Source: Microstegium vimineum (taxonomy: Eukaryota > Streptophyta > Magnoliopsida > Poales > Poaceae). From it: DNA of 64,000 nt. The position numbers and the translations under genes were made by a program. A model generated the notes under the pieces. The model saw only the letters and a program-made list of their open reading frames with translations. It was not told the DNA's origin and made no database searches. Positions 12,796-24,129 of the stretch are shown here, piece after piece; position 1 is the stretch's first letter; each line of letters begins with the position of its first letter. Where the stretch lies: positions 5,697,926 through 5,761,925 of the forward strand of contig CM039128.1 in NCBI GenBank assembly GCA_022036555.1. The letters run 5' to 3'.

Positions 12796-12974
12796 AAGGC
12801 GGGTAAGTTGGCTCGCTAAACTTAGTCAGGCAGTCGTCCGACAGCTGTGATTCCCAAGGTCTCATCTCAGCTCGAGGCAGCGCAGCATCGTCGTCGTCAC
12901 GTACTACTACTCCCGCTCGATCAATTGCCGGCGAGACGACGACGACGACAGCCTGAGCTGAGACCGCGCGCGCG

Positions 12975-15900
12975 ATGGCCCAGGTCATCGACGGCGAGGC
13001 CATCGCCGCCGACATCCGCCGAGAGGTCACAGCCGAGGTCGCCGCGCTGTCCTCCGCCCACAGCATCGTAAGCATCCCCTCCTCCCGGCCACTCCGATGA
13101 TCCCCTGCCGGCCGGCGTGGTGCGCAGGTTCTTTCTCACTGCAGCAGCTAGCTAGCTGCCGCGCGCAGGTGCCGGGACTGGCGGTGCTCATCGTGGGGAC
13201 CTGGAAGGACTCGCGGACCTACGCCGACATGAAGTGCAACGCCTGCGCCGATGTCGGCATCCGCTCGGTCCTCGTCGACCTCCCGGAGGACACCTCGGAG
13301 GCCAAGCTCGTCGCCGAGGTCCACCGCCTCAACGCTGACCCCGCCGTGCACGGTATGCGCATGCCGCTCTTTAGCTAGCTCCTCTTCTTCTCCTCCTCCT
13401 CCTCTATTGCTAATTAAGTTCCACTGCTGATCATATCGATGAGTTCAGCCAGAATCAGTCCTACTTTTGAAACAAATTCTCTCACAACAAATCAGTTTCT
13501 AAAAATTAGCCGCAACTTAACCCCAATAAATCCTGCCAAACAGAGCAATTAATATGTACTAGGATGGATTATTGGAGAAGGACGGACGGCGTTCCACTCC
13601 GATACATTGAGCTGCAGATCGACGTAGCCATTTTTGCTTCTTGCTACTACTGCAAATTAAATCAATCTACAGTTGAGATTTGTAGGCATTCTGTGGACGA
13701 CATGGTATATTATAACAAGAGTTCCGTGTGTTGAAAGGAGAAGAAACAAATGATGATTGATGAGATGGGATGAGGAGATGGTCACTTCACTCGTGACGTA
13801 GTACAGTACAGATGATGATTGTATATCTGATGATGATGCATTGATTTGATGCTACCCTGCCTGCGGCTGCAGTGTGATTTACTTTTTGTTTCCAAGAAAA
13901 AGTGTGATTTCTTTTACACACCTCCAGTGGTCAGTCCCTGGATTTGGTCCATCATGTCATTGTCGAATAAGCAAATCCATTCATCTCTGATTTCATGCAT
14001 ATATGATTGGGTGAAGTTGGATCACAAGAGATGTGATCCACGCATTTGAACCCAGCTTGCTAATCATTAGCAACTAGAATTAGAAAACCGTTGATCCAAA
14101 CATGCTGCTAATATGCTACAACGTGTGCTAGTGACTAGTATAATTAGCAATATGAAGGTTAAGATCCTGTTTTTGATGGACTAGCTAGGAGAACATGTTT
14201 GGATCGTTAGTCACCTAAATTTAGCCAAAATTAGTCCTAACTCATCAAAACAGAGGGCTAATTAATGGATATAATAATTTTTAGCCCCAGCTAGTAACTA
14301 GTCCTAACTGGTCCAAACAGGCTGGCTCTAATTGCTACTGTAGTTGGTTATTAGCTAGAGCTAATTTATTGTTAGCTGACTAATACTCCAATTAGCTAGC
14401 TAAATTTTAGTCCGTGTTTTTGGATCCAATGACTAATAAATAGTACTATTCCCACAAAGATGTGTATACCCCTTGGCCTCTAGCGCATAGACTTTTCTGA
14501 GATGGGTTGCTCCTATTGTCCTAGTTGGTTGGGTTTGGCTAACTAATGGACTAATAGATGCTTGAAAAAAAATAGCCCACCTATAGTCCACTTATTTGAA
14601 TTCTTAGAATCTAAAAATTAGACAACTAGTTGTTAGTCCGACCCCATGGATCACCTGTTCGTTTCACCGTTTTGGTGGCTGATAAGCCGGCTGACGATAC
14701 TACTTTTGGTTGTTTTTCTGTGAGAGAAAAACACTGTTTCGGTGGCTGATAAGCCAAACAAACAGGACACCAAAGAGGACTTGACAAGTCCTAATCCTAA
14801 GTATTAATAGATCAAAATAGGACATATTTAAGTAGTAAATGTGTGGCACTAGAATGACCATGGTGTCCAATGGATTAGTATACTAGCTCTATGTGTAAGT
14901 TTTGGAAAGCTTTAGAACTGCCTTGTTGGATAAGGATTCCCTTTTCTCAAGCACACGATTTACCCTAACAATTCTCCCAATGACACATGAGTCCCCTAGC
15001 CAAGATACACAACAACAATGGTGTTCCCTAGCGAGTCTAACCACCCTAGGGTTCCCTATGAAGTCATAGAGATAAAGTAGAATGAACATCAATTATGATT
15101 GGAAAAGTGACCGGGTATAACTAAAAACTAATAGATTGCTTTGATTGATTGTCCTTAAACCATATTTGTATTCTTGGTGAAGGTTACTATTGTCTTGAAA
15201 ATTACATTTCTTGGATCAAAATTGAATCTTTCTAGGTTTGTAGGTTCTTCGGATTTTTCCAACATGCCAAGCAAAACTATGAAAAAGGAAAAAGCATGCT
15301 TTTGCCTAACATTTTTCCAAGCGGTCGAGGAGCAAATACCATGACTTTACTAGGTGTATAGTTTATTAGATATGTGGAAGAACTAAAGGCATCATCCACA
15401 AATTTATATGTACAGAGTTGTGAAGATCCTGTGAGATGTGTTTATGTTTTATTTTAGCATGACCCGTTCTGTTGGTGAGGAAATGCAATGGGACTCCCAT
15501 CCTTTGGGGAAAAGGTATAATACTTTGATACCCACCTCCCCCAATCCATTTTCATGGAGATGTTTTTTTCACCCACAACAATACTAGATTTTAAAAATAA
15601 AAAAAATCTAAAACACCTCAAAGTTATGCTTGAGCAAGTATATCCAAGTAAACTTGTTGAAATCATCAGTAAAACCCACATGATAGTATTTCCTTTCTAC
15701 ATATTCAATAGAATGCCCCCAAAGATCGTAAAACACAAGTTCAAAAAAGAACTTGAGACACACTAAAATGGTCTCAAATACAAAAGTTGTTGACTCTTGA
15801 TCAATTAACACAAAATCGATTCATTATTGAACTAATTCAAACAAGGAAGATTGTTTCTATTAATTACTAGTTTTTGAACAATAGGAAAAGAAGGTGTTAA

Positions 15901-18900
15901 TGACTATATCATCTAGTGGTCAATCATTTAATAAATCCACAGATCGATTTTGTTTGCCAAGGTGGATGGTATTGGTGAGAAGGCACAAGCCTCCCCTACA
16001 TGTTCGTTTGATTCTTAACAAAAAAGAAACTTGAGTGAAATTCAAGGAAAATGTTGTTGTCAATAATATGGCAATGAACTAATACTATTTTTGCTTAGCT
16101 TTAGCCTATAGGGATATTAAGGTCATTATTTATATGTGAATTGTGGATAGGGGGTACAAACTACAACAATCATTGTACACACTTGCTCCACTTGTAGTGT
16201 GGACCTGATCTATCTATGCCCATGTACTCATCATGACTTGTGAGCTTTTCAAGTTCGGTTGTGTTTTCATTCGTACCTCACATCTATGTATGTAATTATG
16301 CCAAAATATAGGAACTTGGTACACTCTTTCCTTGAGGAGACACAAAACTCAAATCAAATAATAGCAAACCAACCACTATATGGGCATACTACATATCTTT
16401 CATACATATGTCATTGAGGACAATCATTGTTGTCACCCTTGTTTTTGCTTTGGCAAGGGCCATTGCTATTATTGTTGGCTATGCTTTGGAAATGCATTAA
16501 TAGAGGACTATGTCCTCAACTGCTTGACCTATGCCCCTAGCATATATAACAATCTACAAGCATCATTAATAGAGGAATCTTGTCCTCATCACTTCATATT
16601 TAGGTGGGTCCAAATCTAAGCAGATGATAGTATAGATCTACTAGTGACAAAAGGTTCTACCCTTGCCATTACTAAAGACGTCAATGGATCAAACTCAGAA
16701 TACAAACCGTTGAGGATATAGATAACTAGGTCTTCATCATCGACTAGCTTTCTTGTAGGTGAGATCTTGTCAATGAAATCCTTAGTCTTCTTGTAGTATT
16801 TTGTGACCATCATATGTTCCTTTAGGTGCTCATGAGTGTGAGCCTCATATTTTATTGATCATGCACACGTTTGAGAGGAGAAACTCTCCTCAATAGCTTT
16901 CAACGGCTCCATCGGTGCCTTCAACTAAACAATTGTTTCGATTGTGAAACCCACTGCACATAGGCAACATTTATATTTATCCTTTTATTTTCTTCAATTT
17001 CAATTTTAGGGGGTGGGGGCACAAGGGATGGATCAATGATAATGTCATTCTATGAGATCGTAAAGCCATGTGCCTTGCACAACAAGGATGATATGCACCC
17101 TCCATAATAGATAGTTGCTTTTGTTCAACTTCTTAGTGAGGGGGCAAAGGCGGTGGCAATGGAGAGAGAGGATGGTGATGAGCTCGATAACATCGACAAA
17201 TATAGATGTACCTAAGATGAGGTGACTCTCTAATTACCAAGTGAAATTTTAGAAAGTGTTAAATGCACCCTCTCGTTGTTGCACCTTTGTTAACATAGGC
17301 AAGAGAACCCCCTACATGGCATACATCATCGAGTTGTGTTTATTGAGGCCAAACTAAGTTCTTTTAGAGAGAAGGGTGACCATTGTAGAGTTACAATATT
17401 AACTATAGAAAATTGTTAGTCTGCAACAACTGGCCAACGAACTCTATTGTGCTCAGCATGATGAAGGTTTAGATGATAACAAACTCTATTAAGGAAAAAT
17501 TTATTCCATTATCTATATACAATAGGGGTAATCTCTTAACCAAGGAGGTGTAAATTTGCACGTCCCAATTTCACTCACTAGATTATCCATTGGGGTTTAT
17601 GTCTTCTCAAGTTGCACAGATATGTAAAGGGTACACAATGCTTGGGGGCAAACAACACATTAATGCTTCTTTGGTGTGAGTAATCCATATGATGGTATGA
17701 TACTAAGGGACTCTCGAATGAAACCAACTTTCTGAGCTTTTAAGCCATGTTGTTTTCTAGAGGGTCGGAGGTTTTGGTTGACCAAGTTCAAGTAACTAAT
17801 TGGTTCGTGCATTGAGAGATGAAGCAATCTATTGTGCTTGGATAAAAAATCTAGGCATGATCAATCCAAAAAGAATATTTTCCCCAAAAAACTGAGCTAG
17901 TTCATTAGCTTGTTTTTCCATAACTATTAATATAGGAGTATTATCCAATGTGGAGTATTTTTTTACAAATGATGTTCTGTCTAGCCCCTCTTGGGTTCCT
18001 AAAAGCCAACAAGTAGTTCCCCTTCAGTTCCTAGGAAGCCTACATCATTAATTAGTTTGCAGAGATGCTAGTACGAGCCTTTGATGATTGACTGATTGGT
18101 GTCTATTCTACCTATATTTAATACTTATTGTTTGAATGCAAAATAATCAAATCCTTTGTTCCAAATTATGAAGGAAACTTATTGACTTTGCAACTATATA
18201 TGTCTATCATTCCAGGCATATTTGTCCAACTTCCATTGCCTAAGCATATCAATGATCAGAAGATACTAAATGAGATCCGTGTTGAGAAAGATGTTGAAGG
18301 TTTCATCCTCTCAATATTGGCAAGCTTGCAATGAAAGGCAGAGAACCTCTATTTATACCATGCATAGCAAAGGTATCTTACTATTATTAATGAAGGCCCA
18401 AACGGAGTCGTCCACATAAATCCACAAGAGACGTGCTAGAAAAAAAAATAGCAATATTTGCAAAAAAAAAATGGCTATCAAGGTAGACTCTTACATGATC
18501 GATTTACAAAAACGAGGGCTCTGTATGCTTGAACTACTTTCATCTTCTTTCAACTTATTCTCTCTCACAAAATATCATTCAATTAGTCAAAATTAGCTGG
18601 CTCTTATACCAGACGAATAGAGGATTCAAACAAGGATTCGATCTATTTTATTTTCTATAAAATGCTCATATTTTCCAAACATAAAAATAGTATAAAGTAA
18701 CACCCTATATATATATTTACATCTAGCATCTTTAACATTCTAAAACATAATGTAAATTAACTCCCTACATTCACAGGCAAATTATTCATGTCTGTTATTG
18801 CAAAATATGATCTAATCTGCTATTGCAAAATATGATCTAAGTAATAACCTATTAAATTCACGTCTAATAACTTACCAGTTCTCTAGCATTAGTAAAAAAA

Positions 18901-19763
18901 AGTAAAATGTCTCCTCAAACTTACTTCTAAATCTAATATTATGGTTAAAATTAAATAACCATAAAGTATGCATATTCTTCTGATTCCACCTGCTATTAGA
19001 ATCAATTTTTTTCTTTGAAGGCGTGCATGGAGCTCCTGTCACGGGGCGGAGTCACTGTCAGAGGCAAACTCGCAGCGGTGGTTGGCCGCAGCAACATCGT
19101 CGGCCTCCCCGTGTCTCTGCTCCTTCTCAAGGCCGATGCGACTGTATCCATTGTGCACTCTCGGACCCTTGATCCAAGAAGCATTGTACGCCAAGCTGAC
19201 ATAGTCATTGCAGCCGCTGGGCAACCAATGATGGTATGTCTACTGTATGTATTGTGGAAATCAGACCCAGCTGCAAGTAACAAAACTGCAGACAGAGGAA
19301 CCAGCATTGCTCACGGTTTGATGTTCTTGGTTTTGTCTTGTCATCAGATCAAAGGGGGATTGGATCAAGCCAGGTGCCGCGGTCATCGATGTTGGGCACA
19401 TAGTGACTGCAGCAGCTGAGCAGGATGTGATGGTATGTATATATGCAGGCATGCAGCTACAACAGGTCAACAGCAATGTCTTTTTAAGGCTGTGTTTGAT
19501 CTTTTCTTTGATGTTTTCAGATCAACAGCAACGGAGATCTCATCAAGCCAGCGGCTGCTGCGGTCATCCATGATGTTGAGACCAACTCTTTGGATGACCC
19601 AGCCCTACCCGTCGGCGACGTAGATTTCGCAGAGGTGAGCAAGGTCGCCGGTTTCCTGACTCCAGTTCCTGGAGTCGCTGGCCCGATAATGGTGGCGATG
19701 CTGCTCAAGAACACCGTAGATGCCGCAAAGCAGGGCCTGGGAATATGCAAGCATGCCAAGTGA
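12975..19763 (+). CDS. FOLD: Second FOLD copy (bifunctional methylenetetrahydrofolate dehydrogenase/cyclohydrolase), disrupted
   Basis: Exons: 12,975-13,067; 13,169-13,352; 18,216-18,372; 19,021-19,233; 19,348-19,432; 19,521-19,763, all with GT-AG borders. The start MAQVIDGEAIAADI is the usual plant N-terminus. Exon 2 carries the YADMK motif (the catalytic Tyr and Lys of the family) and exon 3 FVQLPLPKHIN with the conserved Gln. Exon 4 carries the NADP-binding VVGRSNIVGLPVSLLL. Joining exon 4 to exon 6 gives about 296 residues, the family's usual length. Oddities: exon 3 lacks one c after GGTTTC (frameshift), and exon 5 has one extra g in AAAGGGGG (frameshift). Exon 5 is a hybrid of normal exon 5 and the end of exon 4. 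The family signature PGGVGPMT reads PGVAGPIM, and DVDG reads DVEG. Intron 2 is 4,863 bp because of transposon insertions. The two indels are homopolymer-type and may be sequencing errors; the motif changes suggest relaxed constraint. Confidence 0.85.
14050..14650. repeat. Degenerate MITE-like sequence in FOLD intron 2
   Basis: This AT-rich stretch is full of ctag/ttag words. One inverted pair, gtttggatcgttag (about 14,198) and ctaactggtccaaac (about 14,306), is typical of small grass MITEs. A second partial set of ends may flank 14,410-14,640. Superfamily and exact ends are uncertain. No coding potential. Confidence 0.4.
14652..14768. mobile_element. Short MITE in FOLD intron 2
   Basis: The ends cctgttcgttt (14,654) and aaacaaacagg (to 14,766) are inverted repeats. 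The internal phrase ggtggctgataagcc occurs twice (about 14,674 and 14,740) around a gtgagagaaaaacactg core. I recognise this pattern as a very abundant grass MITE with ends of the CCTGTTYG type. It is about 115 bp and non-coding. Confidence 0.7.
14870..16900 (-). mobile_element. Decayed Copia element, reversed inside FOLD intron 2
   Basis: On the minus strand, Copia pieces occur in the right order. A gag segment with KKTKDFIDKIS and LVDDEDLVIYILNGL lies at 16,813-16,616. Integrase core with YYHVGFTDDFNKFTWIYLL lies at about 15,745-15,680, and HQQNG at about 15,470. A MPL...LI-type integrase end and an FGCACW-like remnant follow (about 15,380-15,230). Every segment has stops and frameshifts. 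Protease and most of reverse transcriptase are missing or unrecognisable. Being antisense to FOLD and inside an intron, it lengthens the primary transcript without touching exons. No LTRs were identified. Confidence 0.72.
16901..18215. other. Rest of FOLD intron 2
   Basis: AT-rich sequence between the Copia gag remnant and exon 3, with no recognisable protein. It may include the 5' LTR region of the reversed Copia element, but I cannot find matching repeats. It ends with the acceptor ttccag of exon 3. Confidence 0.4.
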
Positions 19764-19831
19764 CTGAAAAACTGTGTTGGCGTAACGTTCAGTTACTGCT
19801 CCCCATCTTGGTCGTTTCAACTTGGGCCAAG

Positions 19832-19837
19832 AATAAA
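19832..19837 (+). terminator. Poly(A) signal of the second FOLD copy
   Basis: A canonical aataaa lies 69 bases after the TGA stop at 19,761-19,763, and a second (ttaataaatg) follows about 40 bases later. Position and sequence fit a plant polyadenylation signal. The convergent histidyl-tRNA synthetase gene ends only about 310 bases further on. Confidence 0.55.
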
Positions 19838-20145
19838 GAGCAGTAGCGACACTGATGTCCTGGACTCCGGGTTAATAAATGCAACAGGGAAAAAAATGGT
19901 TGCTGGCTTTGTTTCTTTTGTTTGTTTGATTTCAAGTACAAAAAGAATATAATTCACAATATGTTGAGGCCTGATTCATCAGCATAACAAGCGATTCAGA
20001 TGGCCATAAGAAGTGGCTCTCTGTGCCAACCCGACTGAAACATCTCCACCAGTTTAAACTATAATGCTGCAATGTCATTCTAGCCCTAATTGATTTTGCC
20101 TCAAATGGATGTCAAAATATGATATCAACGCCTAAAATTTCCCTT

Positions 20146-23100
20146 TTAGGGTTTACTCAATCTCTTCTTCAGCTCTTGAACAAAATCCTTCCTATCAACC
20201 TCTTCTTCCTGGTTGGCTTCAACATCCTTCAACTTCACACTTCCTTTCTGCAACTCGGACTCGCCGACCAGCACCATCCACGGAATGCCTGATTGCAAGG
20301 CATACTTGATGTGGTTCGCCACCCTGGTAGTGAGCTTGAACTCTGCCTTCATCCCAGCACTCCACAGCTCGCTCACGAGCTCGGCAGCTAGTGTAAGGTC
20401 CTTTCCCAGAATTGACACCAGCACCTCTGTCTCTGTAGACCGGATCTTCTTCTACAATTCAAAACAAATTTATTAAGTTGCTACAATTACCCTTGAAAAA
20501 AGGACAAAATGATAGAAAGCTCAACTACCTCATTTCTTTCTTTCTCCTGTTGCTCCATGATTGCAAAGACTCTCTCAATTCCAAGGCTCACACCAACAGC
20601 AGGGATTTGCTTCCCGCTAAACATACCCACGAGGTTGTCGTACCGACCACCAGCTGCGATGGAGCCAACCTGTTGCCAAATATGGTTAGTACAGGAATCA
20701 ACTAAAATGATCTTCGGTTCTTTGATTTAGAAAAGGGTTTGAGTAACTGTGATGACAAAATAGTAAAAAGACATCGAATACATCAATTACCAATGAATTG
20801 ATTTTTTTTAAAAGCTATGTATTGAGTTGTGATGAATAATAACAGTATGCATTAATAAGATCCAGAGTACTGATGATTAATTAACTTGAACATCAATGTG
20901 CAGTGATAAGTAATTATTTCTAACCTGAGCTGCACCCTTGAAAACGGCTTCATATATGACACCAGTGTAGTAATCAAGGCCCCTGGCCAAACTCAAGTCA
21001 AAAACTATCTTGTCTATTGCATTTGCTTTATCCAGAGCTTTGAATAATATCTCCAGCTCATTCAGTGCAGCAACAGACCCTTCATTATTCATAAACTTGC
21101 TGCCCTCCTTTCTCAACTCGATCAAAACTTCCAACGGATGTCCTCTAGTCTTCACTAAATTGCCAATTTCATCTGCAGTTTCATTTGATATACCTTTCTC
21201 ATCAACCTAATTGGACACGAAAAACAGTCAGGACTACAATGGTTAACATGTCTACACCTAGTTAAGGCGGCATGATAAAACAAAAATATAATGAATCCTC
21301 AGTCAAAACCAATTAATTCAGATGCTTACCAGTTCCTTTTTCACCTGTTCGAACGTTTGCTTGTCCAACTTGTCAATACTCGAGCAAACTGTTCTGAACT
21401 TTTGAGGAGGCACACCACAAATCTCCAACATTCCATCAAGCAACTTTCTGTGATTTAATTTTATCTCATATGTGCCTATATCCAGCTGATTCAGCAATTC
21501 AGTCAAAACTTTGATGACCTCAAAATCCGGTTCCATAGGTTCATATACACCAGCAATGTCAAAGTCACATTGGTAGAATTCTCGGTACCTTCCCTTAGAT
21601 GGATTGTCTCTCCTATATACTTTCGCTATCTGGTATCTCTTTAGTGCACTAATGCTATTCATGGCAACATACCGGGCAAATGGAACAGTCAGATCATACC
21701 GCAAAGAGCAAAGCTCACCACCCTGCATGTTATTTTAACAGTAAGACATCAAACCATAATTATGAGGGCACCATCTAAGGAAAAACACTGCTACAAATGA
21801 ATAGGCTGAGTGCTACAGATAGTGGCAATGATATCATTAGCCTTCTGCAGAATCCATAGAAAAGACAAGTACATAAGAAATCACAGCATGAACATGAATT
21901 TTCTGCCAAGTAACACCTGTTCACCAAGCTAAAATGTAAGCGGACACTGAAACAATACCTGATCAGCCAAGTCATAGATCAACTTTGAGTCTTCACCATA
22001 TTTGCCCATAAGGGTTTCTCTCAGCTCAAATACGGGTGTATCAAGCGAAGTTGCACCATGCATCTTGAATACGCTAGTTATAATTGAAAATGCTCGCTCC
22101 CTTATCGCCATTTTGATCTTTACCAAAGTCGCGTGTACCCTAACAGGAGTAAGCATAAACATTTAGAGAGTGAGGAAAGGGAACAACAATACAATCTGAG
22201 TACCACTAATCAGACCCTATAAATATAATAGCAACTTCTGCAAATAATATGATCCTCACCTTAGGAATCTTAGGCAATCTCCTGACTTCATTGCTCTCAA
22301 CAATCTCCTTCACCTTCTCCACAAGGGACTCCAATCCAGGACATTTGGGATCAAATAGCAATGACAGAGAGGTTGCCCACTCTGCAACCATCGCAGAATT
22401 CACGGAAGCAATGCTACTTCCATTTGTCAGATGGTCCCTAAGCAGCATCAGCACAGCAGAAGTACCCTTCCCCAAAGTTTTCTTCTTCTTGCTCTTCTTG
22501 TCGCCCTTTCCTTTGTCCCCACCAGCCTGTGGCTTCTCAGTTGAACTGGCTGCTTCATTCTCAACAGCAGCTTGCGGCTTCTCAATAGAACTGTCAGCTT
22601 CAATTACTGCCATGGCCACAGCTGCTTCCCAGGCAAGAAAGTCCCTGAACTTGAGCAAGTGGTTGTACACCCCCTTCAAGACCGACACAGCATCTGAATC
22701 AATCAAAACCTTGTCAAGCATCCCCTTCAAATCATCGACGCTAACGCCGCCAGTAAGCTTCTCCCGAAGCTCAGCATCAGCAATGCTATCCGCACAGAGC
22801 CTTGCCCGGGCAACACTCAGCTTGCACAGTGCCTGCACTGCTCTAGCTAGCTGCGTGGCCAGCACCACCAGTGCCTCCTCCTTTCCCTCACCGGTTTGAC
22901 CAGCATCCCTCTTCCCCAATTTCACAGGCGCATTGAGCTCGATGCGCACTAAGGCGTGCAGTGCCCGCACCGCCTGGCGGAAGATCCCGTTCAGGGCAGG
23001 CACCTTGGCGAACGTGGCGGCAGCAGGGGCGCCACCAGCAGCGCCAACAAGCTTAGAGCCGAAGACAAGGACCTTGATATCAGCAGCGACGTCGGCCTCG

Positions 23101-23636
23101 TCCTTAGCAGAGAGCCCATCGCCAGAGGCCGGCACGTCGAAGGCCACGACGTCCCCGCGCGCGGCCTCGCACGACAGCGCGGCGACGACGTCAACGACGC
23201 GGGCCAGCGGCGCGGCGCAGCAGTCGATCAGCGCCGCGAGCGCGACGGCGACGGGAGCGGACGCCGCGGCCACGGCGGCCTCGTCGCGGGAGCCCAGCGG
23301 CAGCGCGGCGGCGAGGTCGAGCGAGTCCGAGAGGCGGGCGGCGGTGGCGGCGGTGACGAGCGCGGAGGCGGAGTCGGACGACGTGAGGACCAGCTTGTTC
23401 AGCAGTACCGCCGCGGCGGCGCGGGACTCAGCGGGCGCCAGCGACGCGACGGCGGCGGCGAGCGGCGCGGGGGTCTCCTGCGGCGAGGGCGCGCGGGTCG
23501 AGAGCGACTTGTGCGCGGAAGGGTCGATGCCAGGGGTGGCTAGGCCGAGGGAGAGCGCGTAGACTGCGGCCGGCGACAGCGCGGCGCCCTTGCCGCCGAG
23601 CATGACGGTGGCGGCGGCGGCGGCTGAGGACGCCAT
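20146..23636 (-). CDS. Cytosolic histidyl-tRNA synthetase, six exons
   Basis: Exons on the minus strand: 23,636-22,260; 22,139-21,959; 21,722-21,330; 21,206-20,925; 20,669-20,529; 20,451-20,146. All borders are GT-AG and phase 0, giving about 892 residues, close to known plant cytosolic enzymes. It charges tRNA-His with histidine using ATP. The first exon encodes the long Ala-rich plant N-terminal extension ending in a Lys-rich stretch (KKSKKKK). Class II features follow. Exon 2 has GTRDF and the RERAFSIITSVFKMHGA motif 1 region. Exon 3 has LRYDLTVPFARY and motif 2 (KRYQIAKVYRRD...GRYREFYQCDFDI). Exon 4 has the HisA motif ARGLDYYTGVIYE. Exon 5 has GGRYDNLVG and motif 3 (VGVSLGIERVFAI). Exon 6 is the anticodon-binding domain. 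Exon 2 is 181 nt instead of 180, because an extra a near 22,113 (caaaatgg for caaatgg) shifts the frame; elsewhere the gene is well conserved, so this is probably a sequence error. Confidence 0.95.
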
Positions 23637-23649
23637 TGAGACCGATGCT

Positions 23650-23658
23650 AAACCCTAG
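23650..23658. promoter_or_regulatory. Telo-box in the histidyl-tRNA synthetase leader
   Basis: The 9-mer aaaccctag lies 14 bases upstream of the start codon (reading ctagggttt on the gene's strand). AAACCCTA telo-boxes are common near transcription starts of plant genes for translation machinery, which fits an aminoacyl-tRNA synthetase. Its function here is inference. Confidence 0.5.
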
Positions 23659-23676
23659 CGCGGTAGGAGGAAAGGG

Positions 23677-23731
23677 ATTCGCGATCTGATCCGATGGACG
23701 GCATGGATGCGCATCAGATCAGATCGCGAAT
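23677..23731. repeat. Perfect 14-bp inverted repeat upstream of histidyl-tRNA synthetase
   Basis: The arm attcgcgatctgat (23,677-23,690) is exactly complementary to atcagatcgcgaat (23,718-23,731), with a 27-base spacer. It lies 41-95 bases before the start codon, so it is either in the 5' leader, where it could form a hairpin, or in the core promoter. Confidence 0.75.
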
Positions 23732-23734
23732 AAA

Positions 23735-24125
23735 AACGTCACTCTTGCAGAAAATGTTGTGTCCAAAGGCTCCAAAGCTACCTGTTGACTGTTGTAGCTC
23801 CGTTTCAATTTATAATTCATTTGATTTTTTTTTTACTCTAACTTTAATCACTTGTTTTATTTAAAAAAATTATTTAAATATAGTCAAATTTAAAAATTAT
23901 TCAGGTAGACTATTTATTAGTAAATAAGTAAGTCACAACAAAAAAATAATATTTTATTAAAAAAATTGAATAAGATGAGTGATTAAACTTAGGGTTGAAA
24001 AAGTCAAACGAACTATAATTTTGAACCTATTAAGTAGAATTTTCCCCCTTTGAAACGCTTTTCAAGAAAACGTCTTGTCTAAGTGATTGTGTCAATTAGC
24101 AACCAACTTTTAAGATAATGAAAAT
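23735..24125. other. Intergenic, upstream of histidyl-tRNA synthetase
   Basis: AT-rich non-coding DNA forming the distal promoter side of the histidyl-tRNA synthetase gene. I see no gene or clear element. Confidence 0.5.
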
Positions 24126-24129
24126 AGAG

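Noticed and set aside
18303..19440. Programmed frameshifting in FOLD
   Set aside because: There is no slippery site or pseudoknot; two opposite single-base changes in runs are more simply errors or decay.
22249..23562. Plus-strand frames of about 200 residues opposite histidyl-tRNA synthetase
   Set aside because: They are shadows of the Ala-rich, GC-rich first exon; no motif and no splice or promoter signals.
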